The translations under genes were made by a program, and so were the position numbers. This document shows, piece after piece, positions 51,457-60,049 of a stretch of DNA of 64,000 bases. Under the pieces are notes generated by a model. The model had not been told where the DNA came from. It saw only the letters and a list, made by a program, of their open reading frames with translations, and searched no databases. The stretch spans positions 744,001 through 808,000 of the forward strand of contig JADJTY010000012.1 of the NCBI GenBank assembly GCA_016710935.1, read 5' to 3'. How positions within the stretch are numbered: position 1 is the first letter of the stretch; each line of letters begins with the position of its first letter. The stretch comes from Chitinophagaceae bacterium. Lineage in GTDB: Bacteria > Bacteroidota > Bacteroidia > Chitinophagales > Chitinophagaceae.

Positions 51457-52674
51457 ATGCCCGGATATGAACATTTTGGAAAAGAAGAAATTAAAGAAGT
51501 AAATGATGTGCTGGAGACAGGTATTCTCATGCGCTATGGCTTTGATGGGCCACGCAAAGGGATCTGGAAAGCCAAAGAACTTGAGCAGGCCATTTGCGAA
51601 TCCTTTGGTTGCAAACATGCACAGTTATTAAGCAGTGGCACCGCTGCATTAACAACTGCTATGAGTGCATTAGGCATTGGCTATGGCGATGAAGTGATTC
51701 TGCCCTCTTTTACTTTTGTTGCCAGTTTTGAAGCGGTATTAAGTGTGGGCGCCATACCTGTTTTTGTGGATGTGGATGATACGCTGACTTTAGATCCTGA
51801 AGCAGTACGTAATGCCATCACTCCAAAAACAAAATGCATCATGCCCGTACACATGTGCGGCAGCATGGCTGACCTGGATGCGCTGCAGGCCATTTGCAAT
51901 GAACACCAATTGGTTTTATTGGAGGATGCCTGCCAAAGTATTGGCGGTACCTACAAAGGAAAGAAACTGGGCACTATCGGCCATGCCGGAACCTTTAGTT
52001 TTGATTTTGTAAAAACCATTACCTGTGCCGAAGGCGGGGTGGTGATGACAAACCGGGAAGAGGTGTATATTGCCAGCGATGGGTACACCGATCATGGACA
52101 CGATCACAAAGGTGTTGACCGTGGGGCCGATCTGCACCCGTTCATCGGTTACAATTTCCGCATCAGTGAATTACATGCTGCTGTTGGTTTGGCACAGATA
52201 AAAAAACTGGATACTTTTTTAGCCATTCAGAAAAAAAATCACACTGCATTAAAAAATGCATTGGCGCAAATACCGGAAGTGAGTTTTAGAAGAATACCTG
52301 ATGAAAGCGGCGATAGTTGTACTTTTTTAAGCTGGTTTTTACCAACAGAAGAAGCAACCAAAGCGGTGGTTGCTGAATTAAAAGCACAAAATATCTTAGC
52401 CGGTAATTTTTACTGGTTCGTAAATAACTGGCATTATATCAGCAAGTGGGACCACCTGAAGCATGCTATAACCTTAAATAGTTTACATCCCGACCTGAAA
52501 GCTGCAGTTATGCATCATGCCACTAAAGATTTTGCTGCAAGCGATGCGATCATGAGCCGCTGCATATCTACTGCCATTGGTTTAATGTGGACAGATGAAC
52601 AATTGAAAAACAAGTGCGATCAGATGGTTGCGGTGATACAGAAAGTGTTGAATGAGCAGAAGGTTGCTGTATAA
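51457..52674 (+). CDS. DegT/DnrJ/EryC1/StrS-family aminotransferase
   Basis: About 405 residues. ATG 51457 is preferred to an upstream in-frame GTG because it follows the promoter by 18 bp. The fold type I PLP site shows LSSGTAALTTAMSAL, LLEDACQSIGGTYKGKKLG and FSFDFVKTITCAEGGVV, with K186 as the Schiff-base Lys. Related enzymes transaminate keto-sugars for surface glycans. No sugar-nucleotide genes are adjacent, so the substrate is uncertain. It stops 4 bp before the convergent DUF2442 gene. Confidence 0.88.
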   Translation: MPGYEHFGKEEIKEVNDVLETGILMRYGFDGPRKGIWKAKELEQAICESFGCKHAQLLSSGTAALTTAMSALGIGYGDEVILPSFTFVASFEAVLSVGAIPVFVDVDDTLTLDPEAVRNAITPKTKCIMPVHMCGSMADLDALQAICNEHQLVLLEDACQSIGGTYKGKKLGTIGHAGTFSFDFVKTITCAEGGVVMTNREEVYIASDGYTDHGHDHKGVDRGADLHPFIGYNFRISELHAAVGLAQIKKLDTFLAIQKKNHTALKNALAQIPEVSFRRIPDESGDSCTFLSWFLPTEEATKAVVAELKAQNILAGNFYWFVNNWHYISKWDHLKHAITLNSLHPDLKAAVMHHATKDFAASDAIMSRCISTAIGLMWTDEQLKNKCDQMVAVIQKVLNEQKVAV

Positions 52675-52678
52675 TTTT

Positions 52679-52918
52679 TTATTTCAAGAGGCCTTCAATT
52701 GAGATATCTTCATCCAGATCTTCCCAATGAATACCGAGGCCCCGTCCAATAAAACGCCAGTTATTTAACTGTTCAGTTGTGGCTTGTGATAGCTTAGGAA
52801 ACCAGGTAAGCGGAACATTTATTTCCCTACCATCAAGCAAATTAACACACAACATATCGTTTTTAAACGAAACGCTTTTGGCGGTTGCCTGCGCTGTATT
52901 ATTTATTAAAGTACTCAT
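52679..52918 (-). CDS. DUF2442-family protein
   Basis: 79 residues. VSFKNDMLCVNLLDGREINVP and WFPKLSQATTEQLNNW with GRGLGIHWEDLDEDISIEGLL are the conserved DUF2442 segments (in part). It overlaps the upstream DUF4160 gene by 20 bp. This two-gene pair occurs in many genomes and has been suspected to be a toxin-antitoxin-like module; nothing in the sequence proves it. Confidence 0.85.
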   Translation of the reverse strand: MSTLINNTAQATAKSVSFKNDMLCVNLLDGREINVPLTWFPKLSQATTEQLNNWRFIGRGLGIHWEDLDEDISIEGLLK

Positions 52919-53135
52919 TCCATTTTAAAATTAGTTTACCAGAATTTTGTCTGATAATATTTTCAATTTGTTTAAGCTCTGCTGAATTAAATCCATAGTT
53001 ATATTCTAATTCAACCGGATTTAACCAAAATTTTGCAGAATCTTCTGCCTTTTCAATATGTATATGAACAGGTTCATCATTTTCGTTACTGTAAAAGAAA
53101 AACCTGAATCCATTTATTATAAATACTGTTGGCAT
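52899..53135 (-). CDS. DUF4160-family protein
   Basis: 78 residues. It begins PTVFIINGFRFFFYSNENDE and continues PVHIHIEKAEDSAKFWLNP, the HxHIxxxxxxAKFWL core of DUF4160, and ends GKLILKWNEYF. It starts the pair with DUF2442, whose start lies 20 bp inside this gene. The function is unknown. Confidence 0.85.
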   Translation of the reverse strand: MPTVFIINGFRFFFYSNENDEPVHIHIEKAEDSAKFWLNPVELEYNYGFNSAELKQIENIIRQNSGKLILKWNEYFNK

Positions 53136-53181
53136 TAGATTAAAGTTACAAACTCTTTTGTATAAATTTATAGTTTAGCTG

Positions 53182-53793
53182 CTATTGTTCGTTTGAACCG
53201 AATTTATTTTTTAATAATTCTTCCAACCGGTCTGTTAAAGATTCTGCCGTTTCACCGGGCAATGCTTTAAAATCGCTCAATGCGTTTCTAACCGAGTTCA
53301 CAATAAAATTATACCGGGCAAATTGAGATTTCAAAACTTCTATATCCTTTGTTTCCCAATACATGCCTTCATCACTTAATTCAAAAAAAGAAAAATATTT
53401 GTCTTTAAGATATTCCAACAGTTTTAAAACAGCTACATGTATATCCATGCCAGCGTATTGGGTTTTAGTGCTTACATACGCTACCATTAAATCGTTAGTG
53501 GCTGCATTATTGAATTGCAATTTTATGGGTGAGCAAAGTTTACCAGACGGGAAAAAAGCAAGATCAACGGGTTCACATTCTTTGGGTAGAATGCTGATAC
53601 CTTTTAAGTCTTCCATCGTGTAGCCAATAAAATCAGAATTGTCAATATGAGCATCGTCATTGATGCTGCTTTCTTTATTCCAGATATGATAATCCCATTC
53701 AAGGCTCTTACAAATGTCTGCACATTCACTGATTAAATCTTCAATGAGCGCATAATCACGAATTTGTCCACGGTAATGTAAGGATAAGCCCAT
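53182..53793 (-). CDS. Conserved hypothetical protein
   Basis: 203 residues, no signal peptide or membrane segment. It starts GLSLHYRGQIRDYALIEDLI and is evenly mixed alpha/beta, with DLAFFPSGKLCSPIKLQF and FSFFELSDEGMYWETKD in the body and a helical end. I do not recognise the family. It is 46 bp upstream of the DUF4160 gene on the same strand and could be read together with that pair; the next gene upstream ends 10 bp before it. Confidence 0.65.
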   Translation of the reverse strand: MGLSLHYRGQIRDYALIEDLISECADICKSLEWDYHIWNKESSINDDAHIDNSDFIGYTMEDLKGISILPKECEPVDLAFFPSGKLCSPIKLQFNNAATNDLMVAYVSTKTQYAGMDIHVAVLKLLEYLKDKYFSFFELSDEGMYWETKDIEVLKSQFARYNFIVNSVRNALSDFKALPGETAESLTDRLEELLKNKFGSNEQ

Positions 53794-53803
53794 AATTTAA
53801 AAT

Positions 53804-54202
53804 TTAGAATGGGTTTATTGCATTGGGTTTCCCTTCCAAATAATCATTATACTGCAAACTACCCAACCTGAATCTTAGCGGAATTTTTGTTGCTTTCTCA
53901 AACTGCAATTCCTTTTTACAAAAAAAACCAAAATTGCAGGTGTAAAAATCGCCATTTATTACAGAATTAAATGCTGGATTTACATAAATATCACGTTTTA
54001 CTTTTGCAACAGGCTTTTCCGGTATCTTGTTTTTTAATTGCTTAAAATGCGTTGGGTAGATAATGTTATTCCTGGTGTGAAAAACCAGTTTTACATTAAA
54101 GATATCTTTATCTGATGCTGTATTCGCAGCATAATGCTGGCTGGAAACGCCCTTAGCCACAAAAATCATGCAGAAAAATAAAATTTTAGCTTTTTTATAC
54201 AT
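53804..54202 (-). CDS. Exported protein of unknown function
   Basis: 132 residues with a signal peptide (ILFFCMIFVAKGVSSQ). The mature part is basic and has two Cys (YTCNFGFFCKKEL) and PLRFRLGSLQYNDYLEGKP near the end. No family is recognised. It is the first of four minus-strand genes (this one, 53182-53793, DUF4160 and DUF2442). Confidence 0.62.
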   Translation of the reverse strand: MYKKAKILFFCMIFVAKGVSSQHYAANTASDKDIFNVKLVFHTRNNIIYPTHFKQLKNKIPEKPVAKVKRDIYVNPAFNSVINGDFYTCNFGFFCKKELQFEKATKIPLRFRLGSLQYNDYLEGKPNAINPF

Positions 54203-54302
54203 TTTGCATAGCCTTAACGCTGTAAATTTACGTCGTTATTCAAAGCATGGATTACATTTTTTTTAAAACCACCGAAATTATTACCCTAATCGAAATGCAT
54301 AT

Positions 54303-55790
54303 ATGGCTTTAAGTCAGGGACTATATCAGAAGCAATTACAGAAATTATCGCCCCAGCAAATTCAGTTAATGAAATTGCTGCAGGTACCTACGGCCCAGCT
54401 GGAAGAAAGAATAAAGGAAGAGATTGAAGAAAACCCGGCATTGGAAGAAGCCGAAGACGGGCATGAAACTGAATACGATGAATCCAAAGATGAATTTTCT
54501 GATGCCAACACAGAAGATACGGAGATGGACGGCAGTGCAGATGAGTATGATAATATCGACATCAGTGAATATGTAAGCGACGGCGATGATGAAGTGGGCG
54601 ATTATAAACTGAAAGACACCAACTATCCCGAGCTTGATGAAGGAAAGGAAATTCCTATTAAAGTTGAAAGGGGCTTTAATGAGTTTATGCTGGAACAATT
54701 GGGCATGCTAACCATTGATGAACAACAGAAAAAAGTGGCCCTGCAGATCATCGGCAACCTGGATGATGACGGGTATTTAAGAAGAGATTTTTCAGCGATT
54801 GTTGATGATCTTGCCTTCAGGCAGAATATTACAACAACTGAACAGGAGATTGCAGAACTGGTTTTACAGATACAACAATTTGACCCCCCGGGCATTGCCG
54901 CCCGTAACCTGCAGGAATGTTTACTGCTGCAGCTGGAGAGAAAATTACACGAAGGCAGGCATGTAGAAATGGCCATCAAGGTTTTGGAGAAATACTTTGA
55001 TGAGTTTACGAAAAAACATTACGAAAAAATTCAGCGTGGATTTGATCTGAACGACGACCAGTTGAGGGAAGTGATCAACCAGATCGTTAAATTAAATCCT
55101 AAACCCGCAGGATCGGTTGGCGAAAGCAGCAGGGCCGAAAGTTATGTGGTGCCCGATTTTTTTATTTATAACAATGCCGGCAAACTTGAATTAACGCTTA
55201 ACAATAAAAATGCACCCGACCTCCGCATCAGCGAAGGATACCGGGATATGCTGAAAGAATATGACCGGGGCAGTAAAAAAGACAAGCGGCAGAAAGAAGC
55301 GGTCATCTTTATCAAACAAAAAATTGATGCAGCCAAATGGTTTATTGATGCCATTAAACAACGGCACAATACCTTGTTGAATACCATGGAAGCCATCATG
55401 AATTACCAGCGGGCCTTTTTCATATCGGGCGATGAAACAGATCTGAGGCCCATGATATTAAAACATATTGCAGAAGAGACCAATCTTGATATTTCTACCG
55501 TAAGCCGGGTTGCCAACAGCAAATTTGTACAAACAGAATTTGGCACGTACCGGCTTAAATTTTTCTTTAGTGAAAGCCTGCAAACCGATAGCGGAGAAGA
55601 AGTGAGTACCAGAGAGGTTAAAAAAATACTCAGCGATATTATTGAAGCAGAAGATAAAAAACATCCTTATAGCGATGAAAAATTAACGGAGATGTTGCAG
55701 GAAAAAGGATATAATATTGCACGAAGAACTGTTGCCAAATACAGGGAACAACTGAATATATCGGTAGCACGGTTAAGAAAAGAATTATGA
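54303..55790 (+). CDS. rpoN: RNA polymerase sigma-54 factor
   Basis: 495 residues. Region I has LYQKQLQKLSPQQIQLMKLL and ERIKEEIEENPALEEAED. An acidic region II follows. The core-binding domain has DPPGIAARNLQECLLLQL. The C-terminus has DISTVSRVANSKFVQTEFGTY (in part), FFSE, and the RpoN box ARRTVAKYREQLNI. Sigma-54 needs an AAA+ activator to open promoters of the GG-N10-GC type. It overlaps the downstream membrane protein gene by 4 bp (ATGA). Confidence 0.96.
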   Translation: MALSQGLYQKQLQKLSPQQIQLMKLLQVPTAQLEERIKEEIEENPALEEAEDGHETEYDESKDEFSDANTEDTEMDGSADEYDNIDISEYVSDGDDEVGDYKLKDTNYPELDEGKEIPIKVERGFNEFMLEQLGMLTIDEQQKKVALQIIGNLDDDGYLRRDFSAIVDDLAFRQNITTTEQEIAELVLQIQQFDPPGIAARNLQECLLLQLERKLHEGRHVEMAIKVLEKYFDEFTKKHYEKIQRGFDLNDDQLREVINQIVKLNPKPAGSVGESSRAESYVVPDFFIYNNAGKLELTLNNKNAPDLRISEGYRDMLKEYDRGSKKDKRQKEAVIFIKQKIDAAKWFIDAIKQRHNTLLNTMEAIMNYQRAFFISGDETDLRPMILKHIAEETNLDISTVSRVANSKFVQTEFGTYRLKFFFSESLQTDSGEEVSTREVKKILSDIIEAEDKKHPYSDEKLTEMLQEKGYNIARRTVAKYREQLNISVARLRKEL

Positions 55791-56464
55791 CAGAAGCCAT
55801 TCACATCCCGCAGGATATAGCTCCACATCAAAAGCAGCATATTATCCTACGATTTTTTGCACAACTGTTCTCTGTTGTATTTCACCCGTTATTTATTCCT
55901 TTTTACGTGATCGGGTTTTTAATAAATTATCATCCTTCTTATTTTTCTGGTTTTAGTGCTGCCTCCAGGTTTGAAATAATGAGGTCTGTTTTTGTAAATA
56001 CCATCCTGTTTCCTGCTTTTGCCTTACTGGTGATGAAGGGCCTGGGATTTATAAAATCAATTTTATTACATACCCAGCAGGACAGGATCGGACCTTACCT
56101 AGCCAATATGATCTTTTATTTCTGGATGGCCCGGGTGTTTTTCAATTTTAAGCCCGACATTACGCCGGTGCTTGCCGTTTTTATGACCGGAGTTTTTCTT
56201 ACCACAGCCATAGCATTAATAGCGAATATTTTTTTAAAAATAAGTATGCATGCCATTGGTTGCGGTGGCCTGCTGGGCATCTTTATCATTATTATGAACA
56301 GTAACAGCATGTTAATGACATGGCCTTTATCCATCGCCTTATTAATAACTGGCCTGGTTTGTACTTCCCGTTTAATTGTAAGCAACCATACACCAAAAGA
56401 AATTTACATGGGACTTTTTGTTGGATTGATTTGCCAGTTTGCTGCTTCTATAGCAATCTTATAA
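55787..56464 (+). CDS. Polytopic membrane protein, PAP2-like at the C-terminus
   Basis: 225 residues with about six membrane segments. The conserved-looking end SRLIVSNHTPKEIYMGLFVG resembles the last histidine motif of PAP2 phosphatases (R-x5-H-x-x-x-E/D), but the first PAP2 motif (K-x6-RP) is absent. It is therefore either a degenerate relative or unrelated. It overlaps rpoN by 4 bp and is certainly cotranscribed with it. The function is unknown. Confidence 0.72.
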   Translation: MTEAIHIPQDIAPHQKQHIILRFFAQLFSVVFHPLFIPFYVIGFLINYHPSYFSGFSAASRFEIMRSVFVNTILFPAFALLVMKGLGFIKSILLHTQQDRIGPYLANMIFYFWMARVFFNFKPDITPVLAVFMTGVFLTTAIALIANIFLKISMHAIGCGGLLGIFIIIMNSNSMLMTWPLSIALLITGLVCTSRLIVSNHTPKEIYMGLFVGLICQFAASIAIL

Positions 56465-56471
56465 TTTCCTT

Positions 56472-56555
56472 AACCACATAGTGATATAGAAACATAGACC
56501 ATCACATAGAAATCTATGTGGTTCTTTCTATTGTGTACTATATTTCTATGTGGTT
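56472..56555. repeat. Long imperfect palindrome of ACATAG words
   Basis: Outer arms AACCACATAG (56472-56481) and CTATGTGGTT (56546-56555) are perfect complements. The centre CACATAGA-aa-TCTATGTG (56503-56520) is a perfect palindrome, and ATATAG words pair between. It follows the rpoN unit at 7 bp and could serve as its 3' hairpin. Confidence 0.7.
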
Positions 56556-56591
56556 CCTCTTAAAGGCTGCTTAATCCGTCAGACATAAAAT

Positions 56592-56627
56592 AAAAAGACC
56601 CTGCTTGTAACTGCAGAGTCTCTTTTT
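56592..56627 (+). terminator. Hairpin terminator
   Basis: AAAAAGACCCTGC (56592-56604) pairs with GCAGAGTC (56613-56620, one mismatch) and runs into TCTTTTT (56621-56627). It probably ends the rpoN transcript. Confidence 0.6.
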
Positions 56628-57011
56628 CCTGTCGTGCCTAACAATAAAAACTTTAAAACTGTAGATGAAATATAGTTTTCAATGCAAGTATTTTGAAAAA
56701 CAGCACCCGTTCGGGTGTACTGGCCTTATTTTCTTTGGGTACGATTTTAATATATCAGTTTTGCTTACTGTTAAACATTTTCGTTTCTATAAATCGTTTT
56801 TATCCAACACTTTATTGTGTATAAAATTAAAAGAGAACAGATATTTTTTAAAAACATGTTGAAAGAAGTAAAACCCCTTAGCAACTTTACTTTTTTTGCT
56901 TATTTTACTAAGTAAATATGCTTAAACCAGGGGTTGCTTAACAGTTTTATTTCAATTGAATTTAGCTGAGCCCCTCCTAAATCTTTATATTTGCAGCTTA
57001 ATTTGATTAGG
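56628..57011. other. AT-rich spacer
   Basis: 384 bp with no convincing gene. A 65-codon frame at 56665-56862 is Phe/Tyr/Lys-rich with no conserved look and is not accepted. TATATTTG at 56986-56993 fits TAnnTTTG and lies 18 bp before the next gene, so it is a candidate -7 element. Confidence 0.45.
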
Positions 57012-57494
57012 ATGAATATGAAGTTATTGCTGAATATAGTGCTTTTGTTTAGTGCCCTCAGTGTGAAGGCAAATACACACCATTCAGGTTTTGATAAAAG
57101 TGCATTTTACGGTGCCCTGGCAGCAAATGATATGAATTCTATTAATGCACAATTAAACATGATCAAAACTTCTTCCATAAATGAAAAAGAAGCTTACGAA
57201 GGTGCATTGCTGATGAAAAAAGCCGGGCTCATCAAAAAACCTGCAGAAAAATTAAGCCTTTTTAAAGCCGGCCGCTTAAAACTTGAAGCTGCCATAAAAA
57301 AGGATAAAGAAAATGCAGAATTCAGTTTTTTACGCCTGATCATACAGGAGCATGCGCCTAAGCTGGTTGAATACAACAATAATATACATGCTGATGTTTC
57401 AACAATCCGCACAAATTTTAAAACGCTTTCACCGGTTGTTCAGCAGGCTATACAGGATTATACCAAAAAATCGAAGGTTTTAAAACCGCTTTAG
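57012..57494 (+). CDS. Exported helical protein of unknown function
   Basis: About 160 residues from ATG 57012 (57018 is an alternative). A signal peptide ends SVKANT. The mature part is helical and Lys-rich (INAQLNMIKTSSINEKEAYE, KKAGLIKKPAEKLSLFKAGR) with TPR-like spacing but no clear repeat. Similar small proteins are seen ahead of dialkylresorcinol genes in related genomes, as I recall, so a link is possible. darA starts 18 bp downstream. Confidence 0.65.
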   Translation: MNMKLLLNIVLLFSALSVKANTHHSGFDKSAFYGALAANDMNSINAQLNMIKTSSINEKEAYEGALLMKKAGLIKKPAEKLSLFKAGRLKLEAAIKKDKENAEFSFLRLIIQEHAPKLVEYNNNIHADVSTIRTNFKTLSPVVQQAIQDYTKKSKVLKPL

Positions 57495-57497
57495 CCG

Positions 57498-57505
57498 TAA
57501 TTTTG
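57498..57505 (+). promoter_or_regulatory. Candidate -7 element before darA
   Basis: TAATTTTG matches TAnnTTTG exactly and ends 6 bp before the darA ATG at 57512. No TTG lies at the expected -33 distance. It would give a nearly leaderless message. Confidence 0.4.
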
Positions 57506-57511
57506 CAGTAC

Positions 57512-58411
57512 ATGAGTAAAAAGATTCTGGTCATTTATTATACCCAATCGGGGCAACTGGAAGATATCCTCAACAATTTTACAGCACCCCTTGTACAAGC
57601 AGGTAATACGATTGAAAAAGTTCGTGTGCAGGTTGCCAACGATTATCCCTTTCCCTGGAATGGCAAAGCATTTTTTGCTGTGATGCCCGATTGTGTTTTA
57701 AGCGTACCCACCACACTAAAACCTTTTCAACTTAAAGAAAATAAATACGACCTGGTTATACTCGGCTACCAGGCCTGGTTCCTGTCTCCGAGCATTCCGG
57801 TGAATTCTATCTTAAACGATCCTGCTGTAAAGGCTGTTTTAAAAGATACGCCGGTTATTACCATTACCGGCGCCCGCAATATGTGGATCAGTGCCATGCA
57901 GCGCATTAAAAAAATATTAAAAGATGCCAACGCAAACCTGGTGGGCAGCATTGCGCTTTTTGATAAGCACCATAATTTTATAAGTTTCATCACTATTTTT
58001 TACTGGATGTTTACAGGGAAGAAGGGGCGTTGGCTGGGTATTTTTCCAACCCCGGGTGTTTCGGAAGCCGACATAAAAAAAACAGCGGATTATGGCAATA
58101 CCGTTCAAAAATATTTAACCGGCACAAACTGGAATGGTTTACAGGATGAACTGATTGAGCAAAAAGCAATAGAAGTAAAGTATAATTTAATGTTTATCGA
58201 ATCCAAAGCAAGTAAAATTTTTGCCATATGGGCCAACATCATAGCAAAAGAAAAAAAAAAGACTGCCTGGCTTGTTGCATTCAAATATTATCTTTTAATT
58301 GCACTGTTTATAGCGGCCCCCATAATACTAACGGTAGATTTTATTTTCTTCAAACCATTTTTATCGGAGCGGATTAAAAAACAAAAACAACTTTATTCAG
58401 GCGTAAATTAA
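57512..58411 (+). CDS. darA: DarA-like dialkylresorcinol condensing enzyme
   Basis: About 299 residues from ATG 57512. It opens SKKILVIYYTQSGQLEDIL, a flavodoxin-like phosphate loop, and has YDLVILGYQAWFLSPSIPVN and PVITITGARNMWISAMQRIK. A membrane segment (YYLLIALFIAAPIILTVDFIF, in part) lies near the C-terminus. DarA works with DarB to build 2,5-dialkylresorcinol from two fatty-acyl-derived chains, the lipid half of flexirubin pigments. darB follows after 12 bp. The identification rests on the pair and its neighbours as well as the motifs. Confidence 0.85.
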   Translation: MSKKILVIYYTQSGQLEDILNNFTAPLVQAGNTIEKVRVQVANDYPFPWNGKAFFAVMPDCVLSVPTTLKPFQLKENKYDLVILGYQAWFLSPSIPVNSILNDPAVKAVLKDTPVITITGARNMWISAMQRIKKILKDANANLVGSIALFDKHHNFISFITIFYWMFTGKKGRWLGIFPTPGVSEADIKKTADYGNTVQKYLTGTNWNGLQDELIEQKAIEVKYNLMFIESKASKIFAIWANIIAKEKKKTAWLVAFKYYLLIALFIAAPIILTVDFIFFKPFLSERIKKQKQLYSGVN

Positions 58412-58423
58412 CTTAAAGAACAG

Positions 58424-59572
58424 ATGGCATTAAACGAGGTTTACATTACAAATACAGCGGCTTTTTTTCCAAACGATCCGGTTTCAAACGATGAGATGGA
58501 AGATTACCTGGGATACATTAATGATGCGCCTTCCAGGTCGAAAGCGATTGTGCTGCGCAACAACGGAATAAAAAACAGGTTTTATGCACTCACCAAAGAG
58601 GGCAAGCCAACACATACCAATGCGCAAATGACGGCCGAGGCTGTAAGGGCATTATTTAAAGATAATCCGGACGGTATTAACGATATTCAGTTGTTAAGCA
58701 CCGGAACTTCCACCCCCGATCAATTAATGCCTTCGCATGGTGTGATGGTACACGGGCATCTTCCTGAAACAAAACCTTTTGAAGTAATTTCTCCTTCCGG
58801 TGTATGCTGTGCCGGTATGCATGCTTTCAAATATGCCTACCTGGCAACTAAAGCAGGCGAAGTGCAACACTCTGTAGCAACCGGTTCCGAGCGTTTTTCC
58901 CTTTCTTTACTTGCCGGCAATTTTGAAGACGAAGCAAAAAGACTAAAGGAACTTGTTGATGATCCGTACATTGGTTTTGAAAAAGAATTTTTAAGATGGA
59001 TGTTATCTGATGGAGCCGCTGCATTTCATCTCTCCAACAAAAAGAATGAAACGGGCATTAGTTTAAAGGTAGAATGGATCGAAGGCTTTTCCTACGCAAA
59101 CGAACTGGAGCCTTGTATGTACCAGGCTTGCGAAAAAATGAAAGACGGTAGCTTAAAAAGTTACCAGGATTATACCCCGCAGGAATTAGCAGCACAATCC
59201 ATCATGAGTATTAAGCAGGATGTAAAATTGCTGAGCAAAAATATTGTATTGTACGGTGGCTATGGCGTAAGTGAATCCTTGGCCAGGCATGGTGTTAAAT
59301 CGGAAGAGATCGATTATTTTTTACCGCATATGTCGAGTAATTTTTTTAAAGACAAGATTTATCAGCAACTGATAGCAAACGGAACAGGCATTATGTACGA
59401 TAAATGGTTTGTAAACCTCGACCAGGTTGGTAATGTAGGAGCAGCTTCTGTTTATTTTATGGTGAATGAATTATTTCACAGTGGTAAGCTTAAGGTTGGT
59501 GATAAAATTTACCTGCTGGTGCCGGAAAGCTCCCGTTTCTCTTATATGTACAGTTTACTTACGGTTTGCTAA
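58424..59572 (+). CDS. darB: DarB-like ketosynthase III
   Basis: 382 residues. The KAS III active site is SGVCCAGMHAF, with C129 aligned to the catalytic Cys. His is in DYFLPHMSSNFF and Asn in DQVGNVGAASVYF. The N-terminus VYITNTAAFFPNDPVSNDEM is typical of the DarB branch. DarB condenses a beta-ketoacyl and an acyl thioester to give the cyclohexanedione precursor of dialkylresorcinol. It is directly downstream of darA and is separated from the next gene by a repeat-bearing spacer of 69 bp. Confidence 0.88.
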   Translation: MALNEVYITNTAAFFPNDPVSNDEMEDYLGYINDAPSRSKAIVLRNNGIKNRFYALTKEGKPTHTNAQMTAEAVRALFKDNPDGINDIQLLSTGTSTPDQLMPSHGVMVHGHLPETKPFEVISPSGVCCAGMHAFKYAYLATKAGEVQHSVATGSERFSLSLLAGNFEDEAKRLKELVDDPYIGFEKEFLRWMLSDGAAAFHLSNKKNETGISLKVEWIEGFSYANELEPCMYQACEKMKDGSLKSYQDYTPQELAAQSIMSIKQDVKLLSKNIVLYGGYGVSESLARHGVKSEEIDYFLPHMSSNFFKDKIYQQLIANGTGIMYDKWFVNLDQVGNVGAASVYFMVNELFHSGKLKVGDKIYLLVPESSRFSYMYSLLTVC

Positions 59573-59574
59573 TG

Positions 59575-59638
59575 AAGAAAGCTATTAACCGTCCCGCTAT
59601 AAGCGGAACAGCTAACAGCTTATAACTAACAGCTTTCT
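59575..59638. repeat. Short inverted repeat of AGCTNTTA words
   Basis: GAAAGCTATTA (from about 59577) and TAACAGCTTTC (ending near 59638) are near-complements around CCGCT-ata-AGCGG and two further AACAGCT copies. The words resemble those upstream of typA (11821-11895). Confidence 0.5.
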
Positions 59639-59641
59639 AAA

Positions 59642-60049
59642 ATGAAAAAAGAAGAAATTCCCCAGGACGACGGCGCCCTTAACAAATTAACCAAAGAAGT
59701 GGTATATGCTGTTGATAGTTCGGGTAAATATTCAAGCGAGCTGAGCACCGGCTGGGATGTAAAGACAAAGGCCCTGGATCTTGCCTGGGAAGATATTGAA
59801 AAGCGCATTGAAGCTGCCCGGCAAAAAGTACTGAATAACGAAGCCAGCCCGATCTTATATTTTTTGGAGTTGAGATTGATGGACATGGGCATATTGGCTG
59901 CTTATACAGGCTTTTGGAAATGGACCATCAAAAACCATTTAAAACCTGCTGCATTTAAAAATTTATCCCAACAAAAATTACAGAAATACGCCGATGCATT
60001 TAATGTAAGTGTGGAGGAGCTTAAAACCATGAATGTGCATGACAACTGA
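59642..60049 (+). CDS. Conserved helical protein of the pigment cluster
   Basis: 135 residues, no signal peptide. Mostly helical: VKTKALDLAWEDIEKRIEAA, LYFLELRLMDMGILAAYTGF, and a C-terminal LQKYADAFNVSVEELKTM that looks like a small helix-turn-helix. I do not know the function. Its end overlaps the BtrH-like gene by 17 bp, so the two are coupled. Its place between darB and the BtrH-like gene points to a role in the pigment pathway. Confidence 0.72.
   Translation: MKKEEIPQDDGALNKLTKEVVYAVDSSGKYSSELSTGWDVKTKALDLAWEDIEKRIEAARQKVLNNEASPILYFLELRLMDMGILAAYTGFWKWTIKNHLKPAAFKNLSQQKLQKYADAFNVSVEELKTMNVHDN

Noticed and set aside
56592..56627. Possible tRNA or small structured RNA
   Set aside because: There is one short stem with a T-run and no T-loop or anticodon arms, so a terminator explains it.
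56665..56862. 65-codon frame on the plus strand after the rpoN unit
   Set aside because: Its composition follows the AT-rich spacer (Phe, Tyr, Lys, Leu), it has no ribosome binding site or recognisable motif, and it ends without relation to neighbours.
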